Assembly: GCA_910576655.1 (NCBI GenBank)
Contig: CAJTJC010000002.1
Coordinates: 75,427-139,426, forward strand
DNA from: an uncultured Christensenella sp.
Lineage (GTDB): Bacteria; Bacillota; Clostridia; Christensenellales; Borkfalkiaceae
DNA length: 64,000 nt
Direction: 5' to 3'
Shown here: piece by piece, positions 1-9,409 of the stretch
Layout: every line of letters begins with the position of its first letter
Position numbering within the stretch: the first letter of the stretch is position 1
Translations under genes and position numbers: made by a program
Notes under the pieces: generated by a model
Seen by the model: only the letters and a program-made list of their open reading frames with translations
What the model was told of the DNA's origin: nothing
Database searches by the model: none

Positions 1-447
1 GACAGCAAAAAGCTGACCGCGAAAAAGCGCGCATCTGTTGCGGAATTAATATCCCGAAAGGCGGTTGCGTGCAATATATGCCGCGTCGAACCCGAAGTTA
101 TAGACGAAATAAACATCTTAGAGGCAACGCGGCTTTGTATGAAAAACGCGGTAGAGGGACTTGCGGTTAAGCCCGATTACGTTCTGACCGACGGCAATAT
201 GACGCTGGATATTTCAATTCCGCAGCTTAGCCTCGTCAAGGGCGACGCGCTGAGCTATACGATAGGCGCGGCGTCTGTTGCGGCAAAGGTTTACAGGGAC
301 GCGCTTATGCGCGGATACGCCGAAGAATATCCCTTTTACGGTTTCGAAAAGAATATGGGCTACGGTACGGCGGTACATATCGCTGCGATAAAACAGCACG
401 GGCTCTGCGCGGTTCACCGCAGAAGCTTTACGAAAAAATGGCAGTGA
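1..447 (+). CDS. rnhB: Ribonuclease HII, 3' part
   Basis: Removes RNA from RNA-DNA hybrids and excises misincorporated ribonucleotides in the cytoplasm. The frame is open from the first base, so the N-terminus lies outside the window. The visible part begins with DSKKLT, the conserved motif just after the first catalytic acidic residues, and continues with PDYVLTDGN and IGAASVAAKVYRDALM, typical of RNase HII, ending with an HR..F tail. It overlaps yraN by 10 bases, so the two are co-translated. The rnhB-yraN-rplS neighbourhood is usual in Bacillota. No frameshift is seen in the visible part. Confidence 0.93.
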   Translation, partial: DSKKLTAKKRASVAELISRKAVACNICRVEPEVIDEINILEATRLCMKNAVEGLAVKPDYVLTDGNMTLDISIPQLSLVKGDALSYTIGAASVAAKVYRDALMRGYAEEYPFYGFEKNMGYGTAVHIAAIKQHGLCAVHRRSFTKKWQ

Positions 448-791
448 AGGGGCACAATAAGCTTCTGGGCGCGCGAGGCGAAAATCGCGCGGCGCGCTAC
501 CTCAGGCGCGAGGGCTATAAGATACTCGAAAGAGGGTATAAAAGTCCGTTCGGTGAAGTGGATATAATCGCGCGCAAAGCGGACGCGGTCGCGTTTGTCG
601 AGGTAAAGACGAGGCTTACGGACGGCTACGGCGCGCCGAACGAAGCGGTCGACGCACGACGCAGGGCAAGGTATATAAAGGCTGCCGAATACTACTTCGG
701 CGGCAGGGTTATCGACGTTACGGTGCGTTTTGATATAATAGAAATTTTCCGCGGCGAAATCAACCATATAGAAAACGCTTTCGGCGCGTAA
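438..791 (+). CDS. yraN: YraN family (UPF0102) endonuclease-like protein
   Basis: Small 117-residue protein of the YraN/UPF0102 family, which has a restriction-endonuclease-like fold; its physiological role is not settled. The N-terminus GARGENRAARYLRREGYKIL and the core GEVDIIARK...VAFVEVKTR carry the conserved G-E, E-D-x-x and E-V-K residues of the PD-(D/E)XK core. The ATG at 438 overlaps the end of rnhB by 10 bases, showing translational coupling. Family length is about 120 residues, so it is complete. Confidence 0.9.
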   Translation: MAVKGHNKLLGARGENRAARYLRREGYKILERGYKSPFGEVDIIARKADAVAFVEVKTRLTDGYGAPNEAVDARRRARYIKAAEYYFGGRVIDVTVRFDIIEIFRGEINHIENAFGA

Positions 792-832
792 ATATAGTTT
801 TGTGAAAATTGCGACACACCCCCTAAAAAGAG

Positions 833-861
833 TTGCAAAATAATATATTATTTGGTAAGAT
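833..861 (+). promoter_or_regulatory. SigA-type promoter for rplS
   Basis: TTGCAA at 833-838 and TAAGAT at 856-861 are separated by 17 bases. The site lies in the 138-base gap between yraN and rplS, about 70 bases before the start codon, and leaves room for the structured leader that follows. Confidence 0.65.
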
Positions 862-871
862 AATTTTGTTT

Positions 872-906
872 TCGGGCAGTCCTCTGCGCTTTGCGCAAGA
901 ATGCCG
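872..906 (+). promoter_or_regulatory. Putative L19 leader hairpin
   Basis: The leader between promoter and rplS can form an outer stem (TCGGGCA at 872-878 with TGCCGA at 902-907, one bulge) enclosing a perfect TGCGC/GCGCA hairpin at 884-896. It sits about 10 bases before the GGAGG Shine-Dalgarno. Ribosomal protein leaders of this size are known upstream of rplS in Bacillota; assignment to that class is inference from position and shape. Confidence 0.4.
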
Positions 907-929
907 AGTTTAAATGGAGGTAAAATTTT

Positions 930-1274
930 ATGAAAGGCTTAGTGGAAGCTATCGAAAAAGAAGGAATGAAAAGCGAGGTTCCCGCGTTTAACGTAGGCGA
1001 TACCGTAAAGGTCGGCTTCAAGGTTATCGAGGGTACGAAAGAGAGAATCCAGAATTTCGAAGGCGTGGTAATCGCCAAAAAGCACGGCGGAATCAGGGAA
1101 AGCTTCACCGTAAGAAGGTTGTCCTTCGGCGTCGGTGTTGAAAGAACGTTCCCCCTGCACTCGCCCAAGATTGCGTCTATCACCGTAGTGAGAAAGGGCA
1201 AGGTTAGAAGAGCTAAACTCTACTACCTGCGCGGACTTACCGGTAAGGCTGCGAAAATCGCGGAAGTTAAATAA
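930..1274 (+). CDS. rplS: 50S ribosomal protein L19
   Basis: Component of the large ribosomal subunit located at the 30S-50S interface. The 114-residue product has the family signatures [28 protein letters not shown] and FPLHSPKI, and ends with a basic [11 protein letters not shown] segment. Strong GGAGGT Shine-Dalgarno at 916-921 with normal spacing fixes the ATG at 930. It has its own promoter and is followed at once by an intrinsic terminator, so it is probably monocistronic. Confidence 0.97.
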   Translation: MKGLVEAIEKEGMKSEVPAFNVGDTVKVGFKVIEGTKERIQNFEGVVIAKKHGGIRESFTVRRLSFGVGVERTFPLHSPKIASITVVRKGKVRRAKLYYLRGLTGKAAKIAEVK

Positions 1275-1281
1275 TAAAAAA

Positions 1282-1316
1282 AAGCTCTTACTGCGCAAAG
1301 CGGTAAGAGCTTTTTT
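1282..1316 (+). terminator. Intrinsic terminator after rplS
   Basis: AAGCTCTTAC (1282-1291) pairs with GTAAGAGCTT (1303-1312), followed by T residues. It separates rplS from yifB, whose ATG lies 13 bases downstream. Confidence 0.85.
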
Positions 1317-1328
1317 AGAGGTTGAAAA

Positions 1329-2822
1329 ATGTTATCTAAAATTACTAGCTTTGCGCTCGACGGGCTTGACGGCGTTCCCGTAGAGGTGGAAACGGACATC
1401 AACAAGGGTATGGTTTCATACGACTTGGTCGGGCTGCCCGACGCTGCCGTAAAGGAAAGCAAAGAGCGCGTGCGCTCGGCAATCAAGAACAGCGGTTTCG
1501 TCTTTCCCGTAAATAAAATAACGGTAAATCTTGCGCCCGCCGATTTAAAAAAGGCGGGCTCGCATTACGATTTGCCGCTTGCGGTAAGCATACTCGTCGC
1601 AAGCGACCAGCTTGCCGCAACCGACTTCGTGCTTTTGGGCGAGCTTGCGCTTGACGGCGCGCTTCGTCCCGTCAAGGGTATGCTTCCGCTGCTTATATCG
1701 GCGCGGGACAGGGGCTGCAAAAAGTTTATAATACCCGCGGACAACGCAAGCGAAGCGGGATATATTTCGGGCGTTACGGTTTACGCGTTGCCGTCGTTGA
1801 AGGCGGTTACAGAGCTTATTTCCGGCGTTAAGGAGTTCGAGCCGGTTGTGTTAAAGCGCTATATCGCAAAGCGCGCTTACGGCAGCGATATGTCGCTGGT
1901 GCGGGGGCAGAGGGTCGCAAAGAGGGCACTTGAAATAGCCGTTGCGGGCGGGCACAATATTCTGCTTGCGGGGTCTCCCGGTTCGGGCAAGACTATGCTT
2001 GCGCGGTGCGTTCCGACGATTATGCCCGACATGACCTTCGAGGAAGCGCTCGAGGTCACTAAAATTCATTCGGTTGCGGGCGAGGTCGGAGGCGACGGCA
2101 TAGTCGCGCAGCGACCGTTCAGAACGCCGCATCACACCGCCTCCACGGTATCGCTTTGCGGCGGCGGAAGCGGGCACGTATCCCCCGGCGAAATATCCAA
2201 GGCGCACAAGGGCGTGCTGTATCTCGACGAGCTGCCCGAATATAGCCGCGCCACTCTCGAAGCGCTGCGTCAGCCGCTCGAGGACAGGGTAATCACCGTC
2301 ACGCGCGCGGCGGGGGCGGTAGCTTTCCCCGCTGATTTTATTCTTTGCGCAAGCATGAACCCGTGTCCGTGCGGAAACTACGGGTCGGCATATCTCGAAT
2401 GTACCTGCACTCCGTCGCAGATACAGAGATACAGAAGCAGGGTATCTGGCCCGCTGCTCGACAGGATAGATTTGCAGGTCGAGGTGGACGGCGTTAAATA
2501 CGACGAGCTTTCGTCCGACGGCGCGGAGGAGTGCAGCGCGGCAGTCAAAGAGAGGGTCGAGCGCGCAAGGGAAATTCAGCGTAAACGCTGCGGCTCGGTC
2601 AACGCGCTTATGGACGAAAGGCAGATTAAAAGGTATTGTCGCCTTTCCGCCGAGTGCGAGGCGATACTTAAAACGGCTTTTGAAAGTCTGCGTCTTTCGG
2701 CGCGCGCCCGCTCGCGCATAATAAAGGTCGCGCGCACCGTTGCGGATTTGGGCGGGTGCGAAAATATTGCGCCCGAGCATATACTCGAGGCGGTGTCTTA
2801 CAGGGCAATGGATACGAAATGA
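1329..2822 (+). CDS. YifB/ComM family Mg-chelatase-like AAA+ ATPase
   Basis: A 497-residue member of the YifB/ComM family. ComM promotes branch migration during natural transformation in Gram-negative bacteria; the clostridial homologue's role is inferred. An N-terminal Lon-protease-like domain (about 1-165) precedes the AAA+ module with Walker A GSPGSGKTMLARCVP near residue 215 and Walker B GVLYLDELPEY, then the C-terminal Mg-chelatase domain with CNYGS/CTC cysteine cluster (NPCPCGNYG). The ATG is preceded by GAGGTTG. Its stop overlaps the start of dprA (ATGA), so the pair is coupled, as in many bacteria where both act on incoming DNA. Confidence 0.92.
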   Translation: MLSKITSFALDGLDGVPVEVETDINKGMVSYDLVGLPDAAVKESKERVRSAIKNSGFVFPVNKITVNLAPADLKKAGSHYDLPLAVSILVASDQLAATDFVLLGELALDGALRPVKGMLPLLISARDRGCKKFIIPADNASEAGYISGVTVYALPSLKAVTELISGVKEFEPVVLKRYIAKRAYGSDMSLVRGQRVAKRALEIAVAGGHNILLAGSPGSGKTMLARCVPTIMPDMTFEEALEVTKIHSVAGEVGGDGIVAQRPFRTPHHTASTVSLCGGGSGHVSPGEISKAHKGVLYLDELPEYSRATLEALRQPLEDRVITVTRAAGAVAFPADFILCASMNPCPCGNYGSAYLECTCTPSQIQRYRSRVSGPLLDRIDLQVEVDGVKYDELSSDGAEECSAAVKERVERAREIQRKRCGSVNALMDERQIKRYCRLSAECEAILKTAFESLRLSARARSRIIKVARTVADLGGCENIAPEHILEAVSYRAMDTK

Positions 2823-3874
2823 GTTATACGCATACGGAAGAAAACCTTATTATCCTTTCGGCGATAGAGGAAACGGACGCCCGAATGCTGTCGCGCGCCG
2901 TTTGTGAAAAAACCGAGGATAAACTCGATTTTCTGATTAAAACGCTTCCGCGGGGCGTATATAATATTGTAAAGCAAAAATTTTACGATAAGCATTTCCG
3001 CGCTCTGGTTCTGGAAAATCTTCAATCAAAGGGTATAGACTGTGTAACGTATTATTCGCCGTCGTATCCCGAGGCGTTGAAGCATATAGACCAACCGCCT
3101 GCAGTTCTCTATTGCAAGGGGAATTGCGGACTTTTAAAGGGTCCGTGTTTTTCGGTGGTCGGGTCAAGGACTACCCGTGTGCCGGAGCTTGCCGCGTGCA
3201 GAAAGATAAGCGCCGAGCTTACGGAAGCGTTTGCAGTGGTCACCGGTATGGCTCAGGGCGCGGACGCCGCCGCGGCGGTGGGAGCGCTTGAATCGGGTAA
3301 AATTATTTCGGTGCTTGCAAACGGATTCGATTATTTTTATCCCGCATGCAACCGCGGACTAATCTGCTCGGTTGCGGAAAAGGGCTTGCTCGTCAGCGAA
3401 TACCCGCCGCATATCCCGCCTTCAAAATACAATTTCCCGTGGCGCAACCGCATTATTGCGGGGCTGTCGCGCGGCACGCTGGTTGTTTCCGCAGCCCAGA
3501 AAAGCGGCGCGCTTATCACCGCGGATTACGCGCTCGACTACGGCAGAGAGGTGTTCGCCTTTCCGTACGGCGTCGGCGTGGCTTCGGGCGCGGGCTGCAA
3601 TAAGCTTATAAAAGAAGGCGCGCACCTTACCGATAATATACTTGACATTTTCGAAGTTTTTGGGTTAGACTTAAAAAAGCCGAAAAATACCGTTACGCTT
3701 ACCGAAGAGGAAAAAGCGGTGCTCGGGCAGATTAAGGTTTTAGGCGAAGCTTTTCTGCCCGTAATAGCGGAAAATCTTAACACGTTTACTTATAAATTAT
3801 TGCCCGTCGTGGCTATGCTCGAAATCAAGGGATTGATAGTAAAGCTGGGCGGGAACAGATATTGCGCACTATAA
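2819..3874 (+). CDS. dprA: DNA-processing protein DprA
   Basis: Binds incoming single-stranded DNA and loads RecA during transformation; also widely kept in non-competent bacteria. I chose the ATG at 2819, which overlaps the yifB stop as ATGA, rather than an in-frame ATG at 2756 lying deep in yifB; this gives 351 residues. The Rossmann-like core shows VVGSRTTR, VTGMAQGADAAAA, VLANGFDYFYPACNR, SEYPP, FPWRNRIIAGLS and SGALITADYAL, all DprA hallmarks. The C-terminal 60 residues form the winged-helix-like tail. Order dprA-topA-trmFO is conserved in Bacillota. Confidence 0.94.
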   Translation: MSYTHTEENLIILSAIEETDARMLSRAVCEKTEDKLDFLIKTLPRGVYNIVKQKFYDKHFRALVLENLQSKGIDCVTYYSPSYPEALKHIDQPPAVLYCKGNCGLLKGPCFSVVGSRTTRVPELAACRKISAELTEAFAVVTGMAQGADAAAAVGALESGKIISVLANGFDYFYPACNRGLICSVAEKGLLVSEYPPHIPPSKYNFPWRNRIIAGLSRGTLVVSAAQKSGALITADYALDYGREVFAFPYGVGVASGAGCNKLIKEGAHLTDNILDIFEVFGLDLKKPKNTVTLTEEEKAVLGQIKVLGEAFLPVIAENLNTFTYKLLPVVAMLEIKGLIVKLGGNRYCAL

Positions 3875-3889
3875 TCAAAGGAAAGAGTT

Positions 3890-6193
3890 ATGGATTTAAT
3901 TATCGTTGAGTCGCCCTCGAAGGCGAAGACAATTTCAAAGTATTTAAAGGGCAAGTTCAAGGTCGACGCCTCGGGCGGGCACGTCCGCGATTTGCCCGAA
4001 AAGACGTTGGGCGTAAAGATAACCGCCAACTTCGAGCCGAAGTATGAAATTACGCCGAGTAAAAAAGAGGTTATAAAACGCCTTACCGCCGAAGCCAAGA
4101 AGGCGGGTAAGGTCTATCTTGCAACCGACCCCGACCGTGAGGGCGAGGCGATTAGCTGGCATTTGCAGACGGTGCTCGGGCTTGACGAGAACGGCGAAAA
4201 CAGGATAGAGTTCAACGAAATTTCGCCCGCGGCGGTGCAGAACGCGCTGACCCGTCCGCGCAAAATAAATTACAACCTCGTCGACGCGCAGCAGGCGCGC
4301 AGAGTGCTTGACAGGCTTGTGGGCTACAAGCTTTCGCCGCTTTTAAACAACCGCATACAGAGCGGGCTTTCGGCGGGCAGAGTTCAATCCGTCGCGCTCA
4401 GATTAATAGTGGACAGAGAGCGCGAAATTCAGGCTTTCGTGCCCGACGAGTACTGGACGTTTTCTGCAATGTTGCAGGACAGACAGACAAAGTATCAGCC
4501 GTTCAAGGCAACTTATCAGCTTAAAAAGAACGGCGAGAGCATAGGTAAAGAGCTTGCCGAGCAGGTCGAAGAAAAGGTAAAGAACGGCACCTTCAAGGTC
4601 ACAAAGGTAAAAAAGGGCGTAACCAAACAGCACGCCCCCGCGCCGTTTACAACCTCGTCGCTTCAACAGGACGCTTCGAATAAGTTTTCGATGACCTCGC
4701 CCGAGATTATGCTCGTCGCGCAGCATCTGTACGAGGGTATGGACGTAGGCGGCGACCATATCGCGCTTATAACCTATATCAGAACGGACTCGGTTCGTGT
4801 TTCCAAGGAGGCGCAGGACAACGCGCTTGCGTTCATAACGCAGGAATACGGCGCGGAATACGTGCCCGCGAAGCCCAACCATTACGCTACCAAAAAGGGC
4901 GCGCAGGACGCGCACGAGGCTATAAGACCCATTAATCTTGCGGTCACGCCCGCAAGCGTAAAGGGGGCGCTCGATAAAAAACACTACAACGTATACAAGC
5001 TTATTTACGACAGGTTCGTCGCTTCGCAGATGGCGGAGGCTCAGTACAACACCATGCAGATTGAGTGCGAGTCGGCGGGCTATACCTTCAAGGCAAGCGG
5101 CAAGGCAATGCTGTTCGCAGGATATACCGCCGCCTATCAGGAGGTTGTAAAGGACGAGGAGGAAGACGTTTCGGCGCTGTTCCCGCCCGTTGAGGAGGGC
5201 GACGAGCTCAACCTCAATTCGCTTATTAAAGAACAGAAGTTTACCCGTCCCCCGCTTAGATATACCGACGCGTCGCTCGTCAAGGTAATGGAGGAAAAGG
5301 GAATAGGCAGACCGTCCACCTACGCTTCGATTATTTCGGTGCTGACGAAGCGCCGCTACGTAGAAAAGGACGGCAAATATATGGTGCCTACCGAGGTCGC
5401 GTATAAAATTACCGACATGCTTTTAAAGTATTTCACGGACATTATGGACGTCGGATTTACCGCCCGCATGGAGGACGATTTGGATAAAATCGAGGACGGC
5501 GGCTGCGACTGGCACAAGATAATAGCGGAATTTTATCCCTCGTTCGCAGAGAAGCTGAAAACGGCTTCGACCGACGGCGACGAAATGACCGACGTGCTTT
5601 GCGAGAAGTGCGGAAGCCCCATGATACGCAGGATAGGCAAATACGGCAAGTATCTCGCCTGCTCCAACTATCCCGCCTGCTCGAACATAGTCAGCGAGGC
5701 GGAGGTGGAAATTTCCGAGGTTCGCTGCCCCAAGTGCGGCGCGAATATGATTGTCAAAAGCGGCAAATTCGGCAAGTTCCTTGCCTGCCCCAATTATCCC
5801 GAATGTTCCTCTATATTGCCCGTCGACGCCAAGATAACCGAGGAAAAATGCCTCGATTGCGGCGGGGCAATGCTGCTTAAAAAGGGTAAGTACGGCGAGT
5901 TTTTAGAGTGCCTTAAATGCGGCGCAAAGCGTCCGCTGGGCGGAGAGAAAAACGAAAAGACCGAGGGCGTCTGCCCCGAGTGCGGAAAGCCCATGCGCCG
6001 CATGCGCTCGAAAACGGGCAAGATATATTACGGCTGTACGAGCTATCCCGAGTGTAAATTTTTAAGCTGGGACGCGCCTACTGGCGGCAAGTGTCCCGAG
6101 TGCGGAAAGTACCTCGTAAAGCGTAACGACAAAATCCGTTGCTCCAACAAAGACTGTAATCATACGGAAGAGTTGCCCGCAGATGAAAGTTAA
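3890..6193 (+). CDS. topA: DNA topoisomerase I (type IA)
   Basis: Relaxes negative supercoils by transient single-strand cleavage. The 767-residue protein starts with MDLIIVESPSKAKTI, has the Toprim acidic motif DPDREGEA near residue 85, QSGLSAGRVQSVALR near 165 and the catalytic tyrosine Tyr296 in TYIRTDSVR. The C-terminal 200 residues hold five C4 zinc ribbons (CEKCG, CPKCG, CLDCG, CPECG and CPECG), more than many Bacillota TopA proteins, which carry three to four. Shine-Dalgarno AGGAAAGAG precedes the ATG. The 3' end overlaps trmFO by 11 bases. Confidence 0.96.
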   Translation: MDLIIVESPSKAKTISKYLKGKFKVDASGGHVRDLPEKTLGVKITANFEPKYEITPSKKEVIKRLTAEAKKAGKVYLATDPDREGEAISWHLQTVLGLDENGENRIEFNEISPAAVQNALTRPRKINYNLVDAQQARRVLDRLVGYKLSPLLNNRIQSGLSAGRVQSVALRLIVDREREIQAFVPDEYWTFSAMLQDRQTKYQPFKATYQLKKNGESIGKELAEQVEEKVKNGTFKVTKVKKGVTKQHAPAPFTTSSLQQDASNKFSMTSPEIMLVAQHLYEGMDVGGDHIALITYIRTDSVRVSKEAQDNALAFITQEYGAEYVPAKPNHYATKKGAQDAHEAIRPINLAVTPASVKGALDKKHYNVYKLIYDRFVASQMAEAQYNTMQIECESAGYTFKASGKAMLFAGYTAAYQEVVKDEEEDVSALFPPVEEGDELNLNSLIKEQKFTRPPLRYTDASLVKVMEEKGIGRPSTYASIISVLTKRRYVEKDGKYMVPTEVAYKITDMLLKYFTDIMDVGFTARMEDDLDKIEDGGCDWHKIIAEFYPSFAEKLKTASTDGDEMTDVLCEKCGSPMIRRIGKYGKYLACSNYPACSNIVSEAEVEISEVRCPKCGANMIVKSGKFGKFLACPNYPECSSILPVDAKITEEKCLDCGGAMLLKKGKYGEFLECLKCGAKRPLGGEKNEKTEGVCPECGKPMRRMRSKTGKIYYGCTSYPECKFLSWDAPTGGKCPECGKYLVKRNDKIRCSNKDCNHTEELPADES

Positions 6194-7484
6194 AATAATA
6201 GGCGCGGGGCTTGCGGGGTGCGAGGCGGCGTATACTCTTGCGCAGCGCGGCGTGGAGGTAGAGCTGTACGACATAAAGCCCAAATCGTTTACGCCCGCCC
6301 ATTCCGACGAAAACTTCGGCGAGTTGGTCTGTTCCAACTCGCTTAAAAGCAACGACGTTTACGGCAACGCCTGCGGACTTTTAAAAGAGGAAATGCGCAT
6401 TTTAGGCTCGCTGACTATGGCTGCGGCGGAAGCTGCGCGCGTGCCTGCGGGCGGCGCGCTGGCGGTCGAAAGAAAGGCTTTCGCGGCATATATCACCGAG
6501 GCAATTAAAAACGATTCAAACGTAAAGGTAATCTGCGAAGAGGTCACCGCCGTCCCCGACGGCTGGTCTGTCGTCGCGACGGGGCCGCTTACCACGGACG
6601 CGCTGTCGCAAAATATTCAGGGGATATGCGGCGGCGGACTGCATTTTTACGACGCCTCAGCCCCCATAATTTCACGAGACAGTATCGATTTCGGTAAGTG
6701 CTTTTACGGCGACCGATACGGCAAGGGCGGCGACGATTACGTAAACTGTCCGCTTAACAAAGAGGAATACGAGCGGTTCGTTGCCGAGCTTGTTTCGGCG
6801 GAAAGAGTAATATTGCACGACTTCGAAAAGCGCGAAATATTCGAGGGCTGTATGCCCGTAGAGGTGCTTGCCTCGCGCGGGGTCGACAGCCTGCGCTTTG
6901 CTATGTTAAAGCCCGTCGGACTTACCGACGCGGACGGCAATAAGTTTTACGCCGTGTTGCAGCTAAGGAAGGAAAACGCCTCTGGCACGGCATACAATCT
7001 CGTCGGGTTTCAGACCAATTTAAAGTGGGGCGAACAGAAGAGGGTTTTCTCTATGATACCCGCGCTTGCAAACGCAGAGTTTTTGCGGTACGGCGTTATG
7101 CACCGCAACACCTTTATAAATTCGCCTACCTGTCTTAACGCGGATTTCTCGTTGAAGAGTAACGGCAAGGTTTTCTTTGCGGGACAGATTACGGGGGTAG
7201 AGGGGTACGTTGAATCGGCTGCAAGCGGAATTTTGGCGGCGCTCAACCTGTACGAAAAGCTTAACGGGCGCACGCCGAACATATTGGACGATACCTGCGT
7301 TTTAGGCGCGTTGTCGGCGCATATTGCGGGGGCAACGGAAAATTTTCAGCCAATGAACGCCAATTTCGGAATACTGCGCCCCGCGGAAAAACGCATACGC
7401 GACAAAAAGCAACGCTACGCATATTTAGCCGAACGAGCTTTGCAAACGGTAAAGCAATATAAGGAAAACCTGCAAACAATATGA
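6183..7484 (+). CDS. trmFO: Methylenetetrahydrofolate-tRNA (uracil-5-)-methyltransferase TrmFO
   Basis: FAD- and folate-dependent enzyme forming ribothymidine at U54 of the tRNA T-loop. The 433-residue product opens with the dinucleotide-binding motif [17 protein letters not shown] and has the TrmFO signatures [28 protein letters not shown] and [16 protein letters not shown]. Start ATG at 6183 lies inside the 3' end of topA (11-base overlap). In B. subtilis xerC (codV) follows trmFO; here hslV follows directly after 67 bases. Confidence 0.96.
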   Translation: MKVKIIGAGLAGCEAAYTLAQRGVEVELYDIKPKSFTPAHSDENFGELVCSNSLKSNDVYGNACGLLKEEMRILGSLTMAAAEAARVPAGGALAVERKAFAAYITEAIKNDSNVKVICEEVTAVPDGWSVVATGPLTTDALSQNIQGICGGGLHFYDASAPIISRDSIDFGKCFYGDRYGKGGDDYVNCPLNKEEYERFVAELVSAERVILHDFEKREIFEGCMPVEVLASRGVDSLRFAMLKPVGLTDADGNKFYAVLQLRKENASGTAYNLVGFQTNLKWGEQKRVFSMIPALANAEFLRYGVMHRNTFINSPTCLNADFSLKSNGKVFFAGQITGVEGYVESAASGILAALNLYEKLNGRTPNILDDTCVLGALSAHIAGATENFQPMNANFGILRPAEKRIRDKKQRYAYLAERALQTVKQYKENLQTI

Positions 7485-7551
7485 TAATGTTTCAACGCGC
7501 GCAAATAAGTTTAAATTAAAGTATAAGACATTTTTTAAAGAGGATTTTATA

Positions 7552-8088
7552 ATGACGGAATTTCACGCAACTACTATATGCGGAGTAAAGAAGAACGGCA
7601 AAACCGCAATCGCGGGCGACGGTCAGGTGACCATGGGCGAGTCCGTTATTTTCAAAAACAGCGCCACCAAGGTGAGAAGAATATACGGCGGCAAGGTCAT
7701 TCTCGGCTTTGCGGGCTCGGTTTCGGACGCGTTTTCGTTGAGCGAGAAATTCGAGGGTATGCTCAATAAATTTTCGGGCAACCTCATGCGTTCTGCGGTA
7801 GAGCTTGCCGAGCTCTGGCGTTCGGATAAAGCGGTAAGAAAGCTTGAAGCTTTAATGATAGTCGCAGATAAGGACACGCTTTTAATCGTGTCGGGTACGG
7901 GCGAGGTTATCGAGCCCGACGACGATATCGCGGCGATAGGCAGCGGCGGCAACTACGCTTTGGCGGCTGCGCGCGCGCTGTATCAGAACACCGACTACAC
8001 TGCCGAAGAGATAGCGCAAAAGTCGCTTAAAATTGCAAGCGAGATTTGCGTATATACCAACGACAATATCAAAGTGGAGGTGATATAA
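7552..8088 (+). CDS. hslV: ATP-dependent protease subunit HslV
   Basis: Proteolytic chamber of the HslUV (ClpYQ/CodWX) protease. The 178-residue protein begins [12 protein letters not shown]: the family's catalytic Thr could be the Thr in ATTIC after propeptide removal, or the N-terminal Thr2 as in the Bacillus CodW type, whose active residue lies at the extreme N-terminus. GDGQVTMGE and [14 protein letters not shown] are conserved HslV motifs. An AAGAGGA Shine-Dalgarno precedes the ATG. Stop and hslU start overlap as TAATG, enforcing 1:1 coupling. Confidence 0.95.
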   Translation: MTEFHATTICGVKKNGKTAIAGDGQVTMGESVIFKNSATKVRRIYGGKVILGFAGSVSDAFSLSEKFEGMLNKFSGNLMRSAVELAELWRSDKAVRKLEALMIVADKDTLLIVSGTGEVIEPDDDIAAIGSGGNYALAAARALYQNTDYTAEEIAQKSLKIASEICVYTNDNIKVEVI

Positions 8089-9398
8089 TGGATTACACGC
8101 CTAAGCAAACCGTTCACGAACTGAATAAATACATCATAGGTCAGGCGGAGGCTAAAAAGGCGGTTGCCATAGCCCTTCGCAACCGTTACAGAAGAAGCAG
8201 ACTTTCGCCCGAATTGCAGGACGAAATAACCCCCAAAAACATTATTATGAAAGGGCCTACGGGCGTGGGTAAAACCGAAATCGCAAGGCGGCTTGCAAAG
8301 CTTGTCAAAGCCCCCTTTTTAAAGGTAGAGGCTACGAAATATACCGAGGTCGGCTACGTCGGCAGGGACGTCGAGTCGATGGTCCGCGATTTGGCTGAGT
8401 GCGCTATACGCCTCGTCAAAGAGGAAAAGACCGCCGAGGTCAGCTACCGCGCCGCGGCTACCGCCGAGCGCAGAATTGCAAAGGCGCTTGCCGAAATGAA
8501 AAAGGACGAACGCGGCGAGATGTCCAAAGAGATATTCGAGCAGAATCTCGTTGACGACATCCACGCCGGCAAGTATGACAATACCGTAATAGAAATCGAG
8601 GTCGAGGACGTACCCCGTCCGTTAGAGCTTTCGCCGGGCAGCGGTGCGGCTATTGATTTGGGCTCGATTTTCAGCGGTATGGGAATGCACAAAAAAAAGA
8701 AGCGCAAAATCTCCGTATTCGAGGCGAAGAACCTCATTATGTCGGAAGAGGCGGATAAGCTTATCGATAACGACGCCGTCAACGCCGAGGCAATCCGCCG
8801 CGCGGAAAACGACGGAATTATATTTATCGACGAAATAGATAAAATCGCAGGCAAGGGCAATCAGGGTGCGGACGTCTCGCGCGAGGGCGTTCAGCGCGAC
8901 ATATTGCCTATCGTAGAGGGCTGCACGGTAATGACGAAGTACGGACCCGTAAAGACCGATTACATTCTTTTTATCGCGGCGGGCGCGTTCCACGTTTCCA
9001 AGGTAGAGGATTTAATTCCCGAACTTCAAGGCAGATTCCCTATACAGGTAGAGCTGCAAAGCCTTACCAAGGACGACTTTATCAACATTTTGACGCAGCC
9101 GCAGAACGCCATTACCTCGCAGTACGCCGCGCTGCTTGCGGTCGACAATATCGATTTGCATTTTAACGCGGACGCGATTGAAAAGATTGCGGAAATAGCC
9201 GAGGACATCAACTCCACGAGCGAGGACATAGGCGCGCGCCGACTGCACACCGTTATGGAGCATCTTTTAGAGGATATTTCCTATAACGCTGGCGGCAACG
9301 ACTATCCCGTTATTCCCGTAAATATCGACGCGAAGTACGTCGAAGAGCATCTTGAAAATATCGTCAAAAACAGAGACTTGAAGAGGTACGTTCTGTAA
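8088..9398 (+). CDS. hslU: ATP-dependent protease ATPase subunit HslU
   Basis: AAA+ unfoldase that caps HslV. The ATG at 8088, sharing one base with the hslV stop and preceded by GTGGAGGTGATA, is preferred over an upstream in-frame ATG at 8046; it gives 436 residues beginning [18 protein letters not shown], the usual HslU N-terminus. Walker A GPTGVGKTEIARR, the pore motif GYVGRDVESM, Walker B IIFIDEIDKIA and the sensor/arginine GARRLHTVMEHLLED are all present, and the I-domain separates the Walker motifs. Length is normal for the family. Confidence 0.96.
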   Translation: MDYTPKQTVHELNKYIIGQAEAKKAVAIALRNRYRRSRLSPELQDEITPKNIIMKGPTGVGKTEIARRLAKLVKAPFLKVEATKYTEVGYVGRDVESMVRDLAECAIRLVKEEKTAEVSYRAAATAERRIAKALAEMKKDERGEMSKEIFEQNLVDDIHAGKYDNTVIEIEVEDVPRPLELSPGSGAAIDLGSIFSGMGMHKKKKRKISVFEAKNLIMSEEADKLIDNDAVNAEAIRRAENDGIIFIDEIDKIAGKGNQGADVSREGVQRDILPIVEGCTVMTKYGPVKTDYILFIAAGAFHVSKVEDLIPELQGRFPIQVELQSLTKDDFINILTQPQNAITSQYAALLAVDNIDLHFNADAIEKIAEIAEDINSTSEDIGARRLHTVMEHLLEDISYNAGGNDYPVIPVNIDAKYVEEHLENIVKNRDLKRYVL

Positions 9399-9409
9399 AG
9401 GAGGCGAGT

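Noticed and set aside
1851..2780. Long minus-strand ORF (309 codons) opposite yifB
   Set aside because: Codon positions mirror the GC-rich third positions of yifB; no recognisable protein and the plus-strand AAA+ motifs are unambiguous. Same reasoning for the 547-codon minus ORF opposite recG (49713-51356).
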